DNA of 64,000 nucleotides from Leadbettera azotonutricia ZAS-9 (GTDB lineage: Bacteria; Spirochaetota; Spirochaetia; Treponematales; Breznakiellaceae). The translations under genes were made by a program, and so were the position numbers. Below, piece by piece: positions 34,080 to 43,091 of this stretch. The stretch covers positions 2,843,389 through 2,907,388 of the forward strand of contig NC_015577.1 of the NCBI RefSeq assembly GCF_000214355.1, in the 5' to 3' direction. Every line of letters starts with the position of its first letter. Position 1 is the first letter of the stretch. The notes below the pieces were generated by a model. That model was given only the letters and a program-made list of their open reading frames with translations, searched no databases and was not told where the DNA came from.

Positions 34080-36872
34080 CTAGTTTGTCACGGTGATCTT
34101 GACGACCCCGCTATACCATTTGCCATCATCTTTCCGCTGCACCCGGACTTCCAGGTTGTAGTTCCCATTGCCTTTCCCGGCGCTGTTGAAAATATAGGAC
34201 TGTTCGCCGTCCGTATTGCCGTATTCCCAATCGCCGCCGTTAATGCTGAACCACCGATAGTTGTAGTCCGCCGCTGTCCCTAACGCCGTGATCGTTACGG
34301 TCTTGTGCAGGCCGCCCAAGCCGTTCCTGCTGATGGTTACGGGGGTATCCGCCGCGCTGGTTACCAGGCTATCCGCCGGGCTGGTCCAGTAGGTGACGAG
34401 GAAGGAGACGGCTGCGGAGGGTACCTGTACGACAAGCTCCACCCGGGGGCTTTCGTCCTTGCCGGTTTCCCGGGCGCTAACCCAGTAGTGGGTTCCGGCG
34501 ACGGAGGAAGGCAGGTCGGTGTCGTGGCGCAGGGTGAGGGTACTGCTGCTCTTGACGGCGCTGACGCCGTTGGGTTGTCCGCTGCCTGTTGCGGTGGTGT
34601 AGAGCTTCCAGGTGACGTCCGTAAAGGAAGCCGCCGCCCCGGTTAGGGTGAAGACCGCGCTTTTGGCGTCGGTCCTATCCACGGTGGCACTTGCCACGGT
34701 GATGGCGGGGGTGCGGGTGTCGAGGGCCCGCTCCACCACCTCCTTAAAGCCCGTCCAGGCGGAAACCGCCGCATAGAGGGCGGTAGTGCCGTAGGGGACG
34801 TGGAGGGTGGTCTTGCCATTGCTTCTCGGGCCGGTGGTGGGTATGGCGGCGGCGGTAGTCCAGTGCACCGTCAGCTCGATGTCGGTGGCGGTAGCGCCGT
34901 AGAAGAAGTTCGCCCCACAGCTGATTACCGTGGCGGGGATGTCCAGGCCGGAAAGGCTGCCGTATTCAAAGGCGTCGGAATTCAGGGTGCGTACCCCGCT
35001 GGGTATGGTAAAGCTGCCGGTTTTGCCCTTGGGGAAGGCGAGGAGTTCCGTGCCTTCCTTGTTGTAAAGCACGCCGTCGCCGCCGTTGTTGGTGTAGCTG
35101 GGGTTACCCGCTTCCACGTTGATGGCGGTCATGGCGTTGCCAAAGATGCTTGTGGGCCCGTTCTGGCCGCTCCAGTTCAGGGTGGCGGTGGCGGGGATGG
35201 TTATGGTGGTGAGATTAGGCATTCCGCCAAAGGCGTAGTTCTTAATGGTGGTAAGGAACGCGGGGAGGCTGACGCTGGTGGCGGTGGTCCCGTAAAAGGC
35301 GTAGGCGCCTATCTGGGTAATGCCTGCTCCCACAGTTATCGTTTTAATGTTGGCCCGCTCGGCGTACCAAGGCGCGGGGCTATCGTAGGTATAGTCGAGT
35401 ATTTCCGAAGCCCCTTCGCCGGCATAGGTGATGGCCAGGGTCTTATTGTCGTCCGTGCCGGTGAGGGTGTAGCCCACGCCGCCGTCCAGGTTGCCCCCGC
35501 CGGGGTTCGCCACGGTAAAGGTGATGATGCTGGCGCTGCCGCCCCAGGCTTTGTCGCCCTCCTTCACCATTACCTGATAGGCGCCGCCTTCCAGGGGTTT
35601 GCCATTGTCGCGGGTCAGGGTAAGGATGTTGCCCGCGTTGGTGGCGCTTATGCCCCCCTGCGGGCGGCCTTCGCTGCCGCTCCAGACGCTTATGGCCGGG
35701 TGCCCCACTACCCAGGTGGTTTTTACGGTGGCGTCGGTGTCGTTATAGTTGGCAAAGGCCGGTTCGTTGGTCAGGGTAACGGTTATGCTGGTGTCCGCGG
35801 TGTTGGACTTGACCAGGGTCAGGGCGGCGTCGTTCGCCACGGTGGGCCTCCGGCTGGTGGTGGTGGCGTTTATGAAGGGGGTCACGGTCACCGCGACCCG
35901 GGGGGCGCTTTCGGCCTTGCCGCTGTTGGTGGCGGTAAGGTAGTAGGTGGTGGCGCTGGTTATGGAGCCTATGTTGCTCAGGGTCAGGACATCGCCCGCA
36001 AGGGCGCCGTTGACCGAACCCGATCCGCCGGTTGCGGCGCTATACCTCTTCCAGATGGTGGCGCCCTCGCCGCCGGATGCGACAAAGTCGTCGCTGTTGC
36101 CCAGGGTAAAGGTAACGCTGGTCTGGTCCGCGCTGGTCTTGGCCACGGTGGTGCTGCCGGAGATGACCGGCAGGGGGGTGCCTTCCGGAGGCACATAGGG
36201 GCTTACCGTCAGGGTAAGGCGGGCGCTTTCGGCTTTGCCGCTTTCGGCAACAGCCACGTAGTAGGGGCCGCTTGGAAGGGCGTCCGCCCCTATCTTGGTC
36301 AGGGTTACGGTGTTGCCGCCAACGCCATAGGCCACGGTGGCCCTGGTGGATGCGGCTGTGCCGTAGACGGTGTCGTACACCGCCCAGACTGCGCCCGCAT
36401 CATAGGCCGCCCCGCTAAGGGGGAAGGCCAGGCTCGCGCTGTCCACTGCGGGCAGCGGGCGGCTGGCGATGTCGGCGGCGGGGGTGCGGGAGGCAGCGCT
36501 GGTGTCTTGGGTGTAGGCCGCGGTAGTCAATACGCCGCTCTTGTTGTAGCCGCTTTTGACGGCGATGGCTTTTACCACGCCCCAATTAGGCAGGGTAAAG
36601 GGCGCGGCGTAGAGCATGGTCGTTCCCTCTGCGGCGGCTGCCGGGTCAGTGCCGTCGGTGGTGTAGTAAATGGCTGCCCCGGCGGTTGTGCTTGCAAGGG
36701 TTACCTCCGGCAGGCTAAAGAAGGCGCCGCCATTGGGGCTTGCGGTGGGGGTCGCCGCGTCGGGCGCCAGAGGCGGGTCAGAGGGGCTGTTGCCGCCGCA
36801 ACCGGCGAAGATTAAGGCAAGCGCCGCCAGGGCGCCGACCATCGCCGGAATCAGTTTGTTTGTACGTTTCAT
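34080..36872 (-). CDS. Chitobiase-C-like / BspA-like modular lipoprotein
   Basis: 930 residues. Lipobox LIFAGC (C25) after a basic MKRTNK start; AAAGGAA ribosome site. Residues about 38-125 form a chitobiase/beta-hexosaminidase C-terminal-like module (FFSLPEVTLASTTAGAAIYY, TTDGTDP, YNKSGVLTTAAYTQD). Several Ig-like repeats follow with a SAVFTLTG / TSVTFTLGNSDDF pattern, an LRR_5 section (about 500-690, AGITQIGAYAFYGTTATSVS) and a C-terminal Ig-like domain. Its first 125 residues are about 80% identical by eye to the lipoprotein at 51.5-54.1 kb, while the rest differs. Surface display is likely. Confidence 0.8.
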   Translation of the reverse strand: MKRTNKLIPAMVGALAALALIFAGCGGNSPSDPPLAPDAATPTASPNGGAFFSLPEVTLASTTAGAAIYYTTDGTDPAAAAEGTTMLYAAPFTLPNWGVVKAIAVKSGYNKSGVLTTAAYTQDTSAASRTPAADIASRPLPAVDSASLAFPLSGAAYDAGAVWAVYDTVYGTAASTRATVAYGVGGNTVTLTKIGADALPSGPYYVAVAESGKAESARLTLTVSPYVPPEGTPLPVISGSTTVAKTSADQTSVTFTLGNSDDFVASGGEGATIWKRYSAATGGSGSVNGALAGDVLTLSNIGSITSATTYYLTATNSGKAESAPRVAVTVTPFINATTTSRRPTVANDAALTLVKSNTADTSITVTLTNEPAFANYNDTDATVKTTWVVGHPAISVWSGSEGRPQGGISATNAGNILTLTRDNGKPLEGGAYQVMVKEGDKAWGGSASIITFTVANPGGGNLDGGVGYTLTGTDDNKTLAITYAGEGASEILDYTYDSPAPWYAERANIKTITVGAGITQIGAYAFYGTTATSVSLPAFLTTIKNYAFGGMPNLTTITIPATATLNWSGQNGPTSIFGNAMTAINVEAGNPSYTNNGGDGVLYNKEGTELLAFPKGKTGSFTIPSGVRTLNSDAFEYGSLSGLDIPATVISCGANFFYGATATDIELTVHWTTAAAIPTTGPRSNGKTTLHVPYGTTALYAAVSAWTGFKEVVERALDTRTPAITVASATVDRTDAKSAVFTLTGAAASFTDVTWKLYTTATGSGQPNGVSAVKSSSTLTLRHDTDLPSSVAGTHYWVSARETGKDESPRVELVVQVPSAAVSFLVTYWTSPADSLVTSAADTPVTISRNGLGGLHKTVTITALGTAADYNYRWFSINGGDWEYGNTDGEQSYIFNSAGKGNGNYNLEVRVQRKDDGKWYSGVVKITVTN

Positions 36873-36950
36873 CGTTCTGTTCCTTTGCGTAGTATGCCCG
36901 CCGGCAAAGATGCTCTCTTAAGCCCTGCCAATACCGGCGGGGGTAAAACA

Positions 36951-36979
36951 TTGGCAAAACGTATGTTTTGCGGTAAACT
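36951..36979 (+). promoter_or_regulatory. Promoter with overlapping palindrome for the 37-kb toxin-antitoxin genes
   Basis: TTGGCA (36951-36956), 17 bases, TAAACT (36974-36979). A perfect 7-bp dyad GCAAAAC-GTAT-GTTTTGC (36954-36971) covers the -35 and spacer, the position expected for autorepression by an antitoxin. A GGAGG ribosome site then precedes the ATG at 37001. Confidence 0.6.
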
Positions 36980-37000
36980 TAAAGGGATTGGAGGTTCCCC

Positions 37001-37345
37001 ATGACCATAGAGCAAACCGTCGAAGTCCCCGCCAGCCATCGGCTTATGGTGGACGTACCGGCAGAAATCCCCGCAGGGCCGGTGGTGCTTACCTTTACCC
37101 CCGCCCGTGCCAAGCCTGCGGCAGCGGAAGAAGCCAAAACAGACCTTGAAAAGTACCCCTGGCACGCAATGCGAGGTATGTTCAAGGACTCCAAATTCTC
37201 CTCGGAAGAACTCTTCAAAGAACGCGCCCGCGACCTTTTGCGGGAAGAAGCGAAACTTTTCGGCAAAATTTCGCCGGAGGCTCTTGAAAAAGCGGTACGC
37301 CGCGGCGTTACCCCCGAAGAACTGGGGCTTGAGGATTTCGTATGA
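37001..37345 (+). CDS. Putative antitoxin of a PIN-type module
   Basis: 114 residues, small and charged. The N-terminus MTIEQTVEVPASHRLMVDVP looks like a short AbrB/Phd-like beta strand DNA-binding start, and the C-terminal half is a helical toxin-binding tail (SSEELFKERARDLLREEAKL). The stop codon overlaps the PIN gene start by 4 bases, as in antitoxin-toxin pairs. A palindrome lies in its promoter. The same N-terminus recurs in the orphan gene at 56175. Confidence 0.65.
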   Translation: MTIEQTVEVPASHRLMVDVPAEIPAGPVVLTFTPARAKPAAAEEAKTDLEKYPWHAMRGMFKDSKFSSEELFKERARDLLREEAKLFGKISPEALEKAVRRGVTPEELGLEDFV

Positions 37346-37632
37346 TCCCTGCGTACTGCCTCGACGCCTGCGCCTTGATAACCGTGGTCAAGAAGGAGCC
37401 GGGGTTTGAAATTGTCCGCGACCTGCTGCGCCGCGCCACCGCCAGAGAGGCGGCAGGTTTGAAATCCCGCCATAGGATGTCCCATGCAGATGCCCTGGGC
37501 CTGGCTGCCGCCAAAGAACGGGGCGCCGCCTTTGTTACCAGCGACCATGCAGAACTTGAACCGGTTGAACAGCACGAATCTAACTCCTTTCTCTGGTGCG
37601 GCCCTTCGGCCTTCTCCGAAATAGCAGCCTAA
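37342..37632 (+). CDS. Internally shortened PIN-domain toxin
   Basis: 96 residues; PIN toxins usually have about 125-135. The first strand (YCLDACALITVVKKEPG) carries the first catalytic Asp, and the C-terminal part (RMSHADALGLAAAKERGAAF, VTSDHAELEPV) carries the later acidic residues. The middle section with the conserved Glu/Asp of the second helix is missing: the chain passes from VRDLLRRATAREAAG directly to LKSRHRMSHADA without a frameshift. The nuclease is therefore probably inactive, while the antitoxin is intact. Confidence 0.6.
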   Translation: MIPAYCLDACALITVVKKEPGFEIVRDLLRRATAREAAGLKSRHRMSHADALGLAAAKERGAAFVTSDHAELEPVEQHESNSFLWCGPSAFSEIAA

Positions 37633-37764
37633 ACTGGGCCTTACGCCATGCTGCCGTAATTCAAATAACACGCTCACTGGTTCGCGTGCATTCATTGGGC
37701 GTCCGCCAAACCTAAAAAATAACCTTTTGCCCACTCCGCCCCTAAAACTGCGATGCCTTTTTCA

Positions 37765-37793
37765 TTGCTCAAATTCATCTTTTGCAGTAAACT
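37765..37793 (+). promoter_or_regulatory. Promoter of the second 37-kb toxin gene, probable leaderless start
   Basis: TTGCTC (37765-37770), 17 bases, TAAACT (37788-37793), then 6 bases to the ATG at 37800. No ribosome site. The string TTTTGC-A/G-GTAAACT is shared with the promoter at 36967-36979. Confidence 0.5.
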
Positions 37794-37799
37794 AGAACC

Positions 37800-38051
37800 A
37801 TGGATGAGGCAATCACCTTCGTACCATCTGCGTTCAAGCACGGCGTTACCAAAGAAGCCATCTACCAGGCGGTAGACCACCCCCAATACGAAGATCTCAT
37901 GGAGGATTTTTCCAATAAATACTTGTTGCTGGGCTTTGACGGCAATGCAAATCTGCTTGAAATACTGTATAATCGTATTAGTGAGAACACTATTCGTGTG
38001 TTCCATGCCATGCCATGCCGCCCCGCATGGCGCGAGCTTGCCAACATTTAG
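37800..38051 (+). CDS. BrnT-like toxin
   Basis: 83 residues. The pattern SAFKHGVTKEAIYQAV, then LLLGFDGNANLLEILYN, then RVFHAMPCRPAWREL is that of BrnT/RelE-like toxins (KHGV-type opening, an IG.d..G.lleI core and an RV.HA... end), which cleave mRNA. The next gene, 9 bases downstream, is a ribbon-helix-helix-like antitoxin, matching the toxin-first order of BrnT/BrnA. A close paralogue is at 56478. Family assignment is by pattern only. Confidence 0.65.
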   Translation: MDEAITFVPSAFKHGVTKEAIYQAVDHPQYEDLMEDFSNKYLLLGFDGNANLLEILYNRISENTIRVFHAMPCRPAWRELANI

Positions 38052-38060
38052 GAGGATACT

Positions 38061-38306
38061 ATGGCTGATGATATGACCGACGAAGAATATGACGCCCTGG
38101 ACGAACTTTTGACCAAGACCACCCCCAAACTTTCGGGTAAGCCCGGCGGCTTCTTCACCGACCGAGCCCGCTTGCGTGAGGCCCAAACTATCATCGTGGA
38201 TGCCTTGACGGTCCAGTGGGTGCGCGCCATGGCGGAAAAGACCCACAAAACCCCCACCGAGATCATAGGCGAGCTGGTCCGCGAAAAAATCGCCGCCTCT
38301 GCATAA
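38061..38306 (+). CDS. BrnA-like antitoxin
   Basis: 81 residues, acidic N-terminal half (MTDEEYDALDELLTKTTPKL) that would wrap the toxin, and a C-terminal helix pair ending HKTPTEIIGELVREKIAASA that looks like the ribbon-helix-helix DNA-binding domain. AGGAGG precedes the ATG. The C-terminal IGELVREKI is identical to that of the paralogue at 56757. Confidence 0.65.
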   Translation: MADDMTDEEYDALDELLTKTTPKLSGKPGGFFTDRARLREAQTIIVDALTVQWVRAMAEKTHKTPTEIIGELVREKIAASA

Positions 38307-38339
38307 CTGCAAACCTTCGGTTCGATTCATCATCCTTCC

Positions 38340-39704
38340 TTATTTTTTGATGTCGTTCTCGTCGAAGACGTCGCCGCATTCGGGGCAGAACTTGGGCACA
38401 TTCTTTGGGTCCGGCGGTTCCCATCCGCATTTGTCGCAGCGGTAGAGGGGCTGGCCCTGGGGTTTGGATTTGCCGCAGTTGGCGCAGAACTTGCCGCCGT
38501 TTACGGTGCCGCATTCGCACTTCCAGCCTGCGTTCGAGTCGGGCTTGGTCTTGCCGCAGTCGGCGCAGAACTTGCCGGTGTTGCCTGCGTGGCCGCAGCT
38601 GCATGTCCAGCCTGCGGTGCCTGCTCCTCCTGCTGGCGCGGGGCCGGGGCCAGGGCCAGGGCTTCCGCCCTGAGGGCCTTGGCCCGGCTGGCCTGGGCCG
38701 TTTTGCGCGCCTAATCCATAGAGGCTTTGGGCGTTCATGCCCCCGGCGTTGGCTGCCATGCCCATACCCATAAAGGCCATGCCTGCGCCGTTGGGGTTGG
38801 ACGCGGCAGAGCGCATGGCGTCGCTTTGGGCGTTTACCAATGTTGCCGCTGCCATGGTGGGGTCGCGCATAACTGCCGCTGTCTGGAGCTGCTTTATGCG
38901 GGCCTCGTCTTCGGGCAGGGCGTTAAGGGCGCTGATGCCGAACTTGACTATCTCGATGCCGCGAATGTCGCGCCACTCTGACGAAAGCTGTTCATTGAGG
39001 ATTTTGGCCAGTTCAAGGTTGTGGGCAGGCAGCTCCTGGTATTCAAGGCCCGCGCCAAGTTTGGCAAAAGCAGGCGCCAGGTTGGTGATAATCTCGCTCT
39101 TAAGCTGGCTGTCGATTTTTTCGCGGGTAAAGGTGTCGGCAACGTTGCCGCAAAAGCCGTAGAACGCCGCAGGGTTGATAATGCGGTAGGAGTATTCTCC
39201 ATTGCAGCGCAACGAAATAAGGAGCTTCAAATTGATGTCCGGGTCTACTACCTTATAGGGGATAGGGGACGGGGTGCCGTATTTGTTGCCGATAATTTCT
39301 TTTGTGTTAAAATAGTAAATGCGGTGCTGCTTGGCGGGTATTCCGCCGTGCTTAATGCGGTCGCCCATGCTGGCAAGCATTCCTTTTAAGCCTGCGCCAA
39401 GGCCCCCTGCAAACACGCTGGGCTCAGTGCCCGCTTCGAAGGTGTAAGTGCCCTCTTCCGCGCAGATGTCGGCTACTTTGCCGTCGGCAATGATGATGGC
39501 CGCCTGCCCCTTGTTCACCACGATGCCGGAGCCGTTGGAAATTACGTCTTCTTCGCCCTTGGTATTGCTCGACCTCTTGCCTGCCTTCTTCTGGCCTTTC
39601 ATCGCCAGAACATCGGCCTCCATGCTGTCGCACACAAAGTATTCCAGCCACTGATCCGCAAACGCGCCGCCCACGGCGCCTAATGCTGCTTTAATAAGTC
39701 CCAT
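38340..39704 (-). CDS. SPFH-domain / zinc-ribbon protein (YdjI-like)
   Basis: 454 residues, cytoplasmic. The N-terminal SPFH-like domain (about 1-310) has the family opening (GLIKAALGAVGGAFADQWLE), an early NGSGIVVNKGQAAIIIADGK and YYFNTKEIIGNKYGTPSPIP. A Gly/Ala/Met-rich segment and a Gly-Pro linker (about 311-375) lead to three or four zinc ribbons (CSCGHAGNTGKFCADCG, CECGTVNGGKFCANCG, CDKCGWEPPD...CPECG). This is the architecture of B. subtilis YdjI (the old 'virion core protein' family), which works with YdjG, YdjH and PspA on membrane stress. Its partners here are about 9 kb away at 27.8-29.7 kb. Confidence 0.85.
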   Translation of the reverse strand: MGLIKAALGAVGGAFADQWLEYFVCDSMEADVLAMKGQKKAGKRSSNTKGEEDVISNGSGIVVNKGQAAIIIADGKVADICAEEGTYTFEAGTEPSVFAGGLGAGLKGMLASMGDRIKHGGIPAKQHRIYYFNTKEIIGNKYGTPSPIPYKVVDPDINLKLLISLRCNGEYSYRIINPAAFYGFCGNVADTFTREKIDSQLKSEIITNLAPAFAKLGAGLEYQELPAHNLELAKILNEQLSSEWRDIRGIEIVKFGISALNALPEDEARIKQLQTAAVMRDPTMAAATLVNAQSDAMRSAASNPNGAGMAFMGMGMAANAGGMNAQSLYGLGAQNGPGQPGQGPQGGSPGPGPGPAPAGGAGTAGWTCSCGHAGNTGKFCADCGKTKPDSNAGWKCECGTVNGGKFCANCGKSKPQGQPLYRCDKCGWEPPDPKNVPKFCPECGDVFDENDIKK

Positions 39705-39719
39705 GATTGTTTCTCCTTC

Positions 39720-41090
39720 TTACTTTTTCACAGTAGCGATAATGCCAATGGTGATCCATGGGCTTTTCTGGAAATCTAAATTGAATTCCAGCGCGTTGTT
39801 GATCACCGGAATGTCCAGGTCAAAGTCCAGGCTAAAATTCCTGGTGGGCTTTAAAGTGCCCCCCAGGCTTAGGGTGAGGTTCAGGGCGCCAAAGCTGTTG
39901 GTGGTAGTAACCGTGGCAGGGCTTGCGCCGTTGTCGCTGCTGGTAAGTTTATAGAAAGATCCGTTCCAGGCCCGGAGGTCTACCCCGCTGTTCAGGCTAA
40001 AGGGCTTGCTCGCAAAGCTGTAGATAAGGGCAGCGGTGGCGTGGGGAGACAAGGCGAGAGAAAGGTTGGAATCGTCCTTTGTCGCTGACCAATTCTCCAG
40101 CGTGATATCGCCGCCTATGCCATAACCGGCAGACCAGCGTTCGTTAAAGTCCCAGGTGCGCTGGTAGCTTACGTTAAAGGTGTTGATGACATGGGAGCCG
40201 TCATAGCTTGTGGTAATATCTTTGCCGCTTGCAACTGCGGTCTGGGTATAGGGGTCTGGCCAAAAGAAGACACGGAGCTGCCAGCCGAAAGACCACCAGC
40301 GGGTCTCAACTCCCCTGGGGGCCAGCACATAGGCTGCGCCCAAGCCAAGCTGGAACTCGTGGTGCCCATCGTCGGTGGTGGGGCGTACTATGCTAACGCC
40401 TGAGTTATTGTCGGTCTGGTTTTTGCCTATATCCCAGTTAAAGCCGATGCGGGCAGTGGGTTTAAAAATCGCCCCGCTGCTAAGAGGGAAGTTATTGCCC
40501 CAACTCACGGCAAGGGCAAAATTCCCATCGTTGGTGTTGTAAGTAGCATTACCGGCGTCGTCTACATCTTTGTTTATGTGTAATTGCAACAGTGCGAGCT
40601 GCACCTTAAAGGCGCCGGCGCCCCCGGCGCTAAAGAGCATCGCAATATCGCTGTTGAGGGTTATACCGGTGTCGCTTTCGCTTCCCGCATTGGGGTTTGT
40701 GGGATCGAGCGGATCGGCTCCGGGGGGAACATCCAGGCGGTCGCCATCGTTTTCTATGCCAATGGCGGTTCCGTCCCAGAAGTTACCGTTAAAGTAAAAA
40801 CCGAAATAGGTCTTGCCTATATAACGGGAAAAGCCGCCGGAGACGCCCAAGGCATTATCGGCCGCATCATTGGCAGGGCCCTGGTAATTGTTCCCCGCCT
40901 GGAAGTAGCCAAAGGCCTTTTCAAACTGGAGCTTGCCCCAGTCGTTGACGCTCATGTAATTGTCCACATCGGTTACAAAGAGCCCCCAGGTATTGTCGCT
41001 GACAAACGAGTGGGGGTTCGATTGGGCGAAGGCCGCTGTAGACAAGGCAAGGCCTGCCGCCAGCACTACTACGATTTTCTTGATGTTCAT
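39720..41090 (-). CDS. Putative outer-membrane beta-barrel protein
   Basis: 456 residues. A signal peptide (about 1-22, ending STAAFAQ) is followed by alternating strands with aromatic ends (YFGFYFNGNFWDG, WWSFGWQLRVFFWPDPY, INTFNVSYQRTWDFNERWSA, FGALNLTLSLGGTLKP), closing with WITIGIIATVKK. The repeated amphipathic strands fit an outer-membrane barrel; no family is recognised. It lies 15 bases upstream of the SPFH gene, so the two are probably co-transcribed. Confidence 0.7.
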   Translation of the reverse strand: MNIKKIVVVLAAGLALSTAAFAQSNPHSFVSDNTWGLFVTDVDNYMSVNDWGKLQFEKAFGYFQAGNNYQGPANDAADNALGVSGGFSRYIGKTYFGFYFNGNFWDGTAIGIENDGDRLDVPPGADPLDPTNPNAGSESDTGITLNSDIAMLFSAGGAGAFKVQLALLQLHINKDVDDAGNATYNTNDGNFALAVSWGNNFPLSSGAIFKPTARIGFNWDIGKNQTDNNSGVSIVRPTTDDGHHEFQLGLGAAYVLAPRGVETRWWSFGWQLRVFFWPDPYTQTAVASGKDITTSYDGSHVINTFNVSYQRTWDFNERWSAGYGIGGDITLENWSATKDDSNLSLALSPHATAALIYSFASKPFSLNSGVDLRAWNGSFYKLTSSDNGASPATVTTTNSFGALNLTLSLGGTLKPTRNFSLDFDLDIPVINNALEFNLDFQKSPWITIGIIATVKK

Positions 41091-41101
41091 GATGATACTC
41101 C

Positions 41102-43045
41102 TTAATCAATCTTGAATATGATATCTATGATATACAGGTACTGACCTTGATGATCTTTTGGACCTGATGATCCGGTAACATTGGTGATAGATGCAGCATT
41201 ACTATGGGTAAAGCCAAAGGTCGTGTCATAGAGGGTATAAAAGTGATACCGTCCGGCGATTCCCACGTTAATCTTGTAATACTTATTGGAAACAAATTTT
41301 TGACCACTGTTTGGGGAAACTTCTGTAGTCCAGGGGCCGCTCACAGAATCTGCAACATACCACACCTTAAGGGAAACACCCGGGCTAAAATACGTATTAT
41401 AATTGCCATGGTCACTGCTGGAATTAGTAGTATAATAACCATAAAACGTCTGGTCTTTTGTCGGCTTTGGCGGCCACACGGTACTTAAATCAATGCCTGC
41501 GGACGCCGAATTTTCCGATTTGGAACCGGGAGCCGAATAGGTTATGTTCATCGTAGTCCCGTTATTCGAATTGACAGAAGCAGTTAACGGTTTCTCTGAC
41601 CCATCATGGTCATAATACGTACCTTTGATATTTGCCGCAGTAACACCGCTAAAGGTCCAACCCGGTTTGGCTTCATAATCAACAATAAAACTATACTGCG
41701 TATTCGCCTTAATGGGGTTATCGTTTGGCGATATCTGCTGTTTGCGCCTGTATTGGGGATTGCTATCATTATTATCAAACCAAGTATTCTGTGTAAATCC
41801 CCCAAAAGGGTACCCCGCAAACACGTAAATTCCACCGGAAATGAGTTTCTCTAGATCCGTTACCTTCTTTTCCGATACGAACTCCGCATGGCTTAAGGTT
41901 ACTTTAATCACGGACCCGTCATTTGAAAAATTAGTACGGGTAAAGGCTTTCGGTACATCGGTAAAATTCTTAAAGGTAGCGCTTATGCTTGATGCAGTAA
42001 CACCGTTAAAATTAAAGCCCGGTTTTGCGGTCAAGGTAAGGGTAAGATAAAATGTTTTATCCGACTCTATCGAAGTAACAGCGTCGCCGCCAGAAGTTAA
42101 CGAGAGCGACTTTGCTACGGTATACTCAGGAGAACTTGCATCTACGCCTGCCAGCCCCAACTCTGTCGGCGTAGAGCCAACCTTGGGGTAGTTATAAGGG
42201 CCCAGGTTAAAACTCGTGGCAGAAGTACTCCCGGTAGGGGGGAACTTTAATGTTACCTTGATTGCAGTAGAGTTCGTATAGCTAACCGTTATCGGAGCCG
42301 CGCTTGCACTGCCATGGGTAATGGCTATTGGGTTTTTGAAGGTATAGGTACCCTTAGCTATAAGTGTTACTTCCGCCTGATATGAGGTTGATGCCGCAAA
42401 GACACTGCCCACGGAAGGAGTCCACAAAATGGCCGAGGCCTCATACCTTTCTTCAGAAAATGCGGTAGTCGGCGTTCCACCCAGGACAGGAGTTGCAATA
42501 TTGGGTGCTAGATTAATCGCGTTTATCAGACTTCCTTCCGTGGTACTGCCATCGCCGCCACTGCCAGAACCATCAGAATCAGGATCACTGGCTGTGCCGG
42601 TAGTTGCCGGAAAGATAATAAGGATAGTAAGCGTACTACCGGTGTTGGCGGCTATTTCAACGGTAAGCCCACCAAAGGTGAACGGTCCGGTTATACCAGT
42701 AAAAGTAAAGTCACCTTTGGTATGCAGGACGTACTTGGCTTTATAGACCGTACCACCGTCAAATGTGGCGCCCACATAGGCTGCACCCGATTCTTTTACC
42801 CATTCCCCGGCGCCTGTATATTGGTCCCCGCTTATCGCAGGGAGGGAGCTTACTGCGACACCTTGTGCCGGCGCGGTAATCGAAAGGCCGCTTAGATCAA
42901 AATCATCGACTGCGGCGTACTTTCCTTCCCTGCTGCCTGCGGGATTGCTGCACGCGGCAAACAGCAGCATTGCGACCAAAGCAGCGGCCAGCGCCACTTT
43001 GCAAACGGTTGCCTCCCGTGGGGCATTATTCATCATCAGTTTCAT
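41102..43045 (-). CDS. Modular Ig-like lipoprotein, copy A
   Basis: 647 residues from the ATG at 43045 (GGAGG 6 bases upstream). Lipobox LLFAAC (C32), then NPAGSREG. The body is five tandem modules of about 100 residues, each with a signature like YxAxVTLxAKGxYTFxxI or LTLTAKPGFNFNGVTA. Modules 1-3 are identical to copy B at 43.4-45.4 kb; modules 4-5 (from SEKKV onward) are unrelated in detail and more AT-rich. Likely surface-exposed. The constant/variable layout is that of families that diversify by recombination. Confidence 0.8.
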   Translation of the reverse strand: MKLMMNNAPREATVCKVALAAALVAMLLFAACSNPAGSREGKYAAVDDFDLSGLSITAPAQGVAVSSLPAISGDQYTGAGEWVKESGAAYVGATFDGGTVYKAKYVLHTKGDFTFTGITGPFTFGGLTVEIAANTGSTLTILIIFPATTGTASDPDSDGSGSGGDGSTTEGSLINAINLAPNIATPVLGGTPTTAFSEERYEASAILWTPSVGSVFAASTSYQAEVTLIAKGTYTFKNPIAITHGSASAAPITVSYTNSTAIKVTLKFPPTGSTSATSFNLGPYNYPKVGSTPTELGLAGVDASSPEYTVAKSLSLTSGGDAVTSIESDKTFYLTLTLTAKPGFNFNGVTASSISATFKNFTDVPKAFTRTNFSNDGSVIKVTLSHAEFVSEKKVTDLEKLISGGIYVFAGYPFGGFTQNTWFDNNDSNPQYRRKQQISPNDNPIKANTQYSFIVDYEAKPGWTFSGVTAANIKGTYYDHDGSEKPLTASVNSNNGTTMNITYSAPGSKSENSASAGIDLSTVWPPKPTKDQTFYGYYTTNSSSDHGNYNTYFSPGVSLKVWYVADSVSGPWTTEVSPNSGQKFVSNKYYKINVGIAGRYHFYTLYDTTFGFTHSNAASITNVTGSSGPKDHQGQYLYIIDIIFKID

Positions 43046-43090
43046 ATCTTTCCTCCATATCGCTTGTATCAGCCGCCCCGGTGAGAGGGC
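41955..43090. repeat. 1.1-kb tandem duplication, copy A (copy B at 44266-45401)
   Basis: The 1136 bases match 44266-45401 at a constant offset of 2311. By eye I find one difference (43025 a, 45336 g), which is synonymous in both genes. The repeat covers the first three modules of the lipoprotein, its ribosome site and the spacer; past it, related sequence continues into the 3' end of the upstream lipoprotein gene. Homogeneity shows a recent duplication or gene conversion. Confidence 0.9.
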
Positions 43091-43091
43091 T

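Noticed and set aside
34800..36815. 671-codon Gly/Val-rich open frame opposite the chitobiase-type lipoprotein
   Set aside because: Composition is the mirror of Thr/Ala-rich codons of the real gene; no signal peptide or homology.
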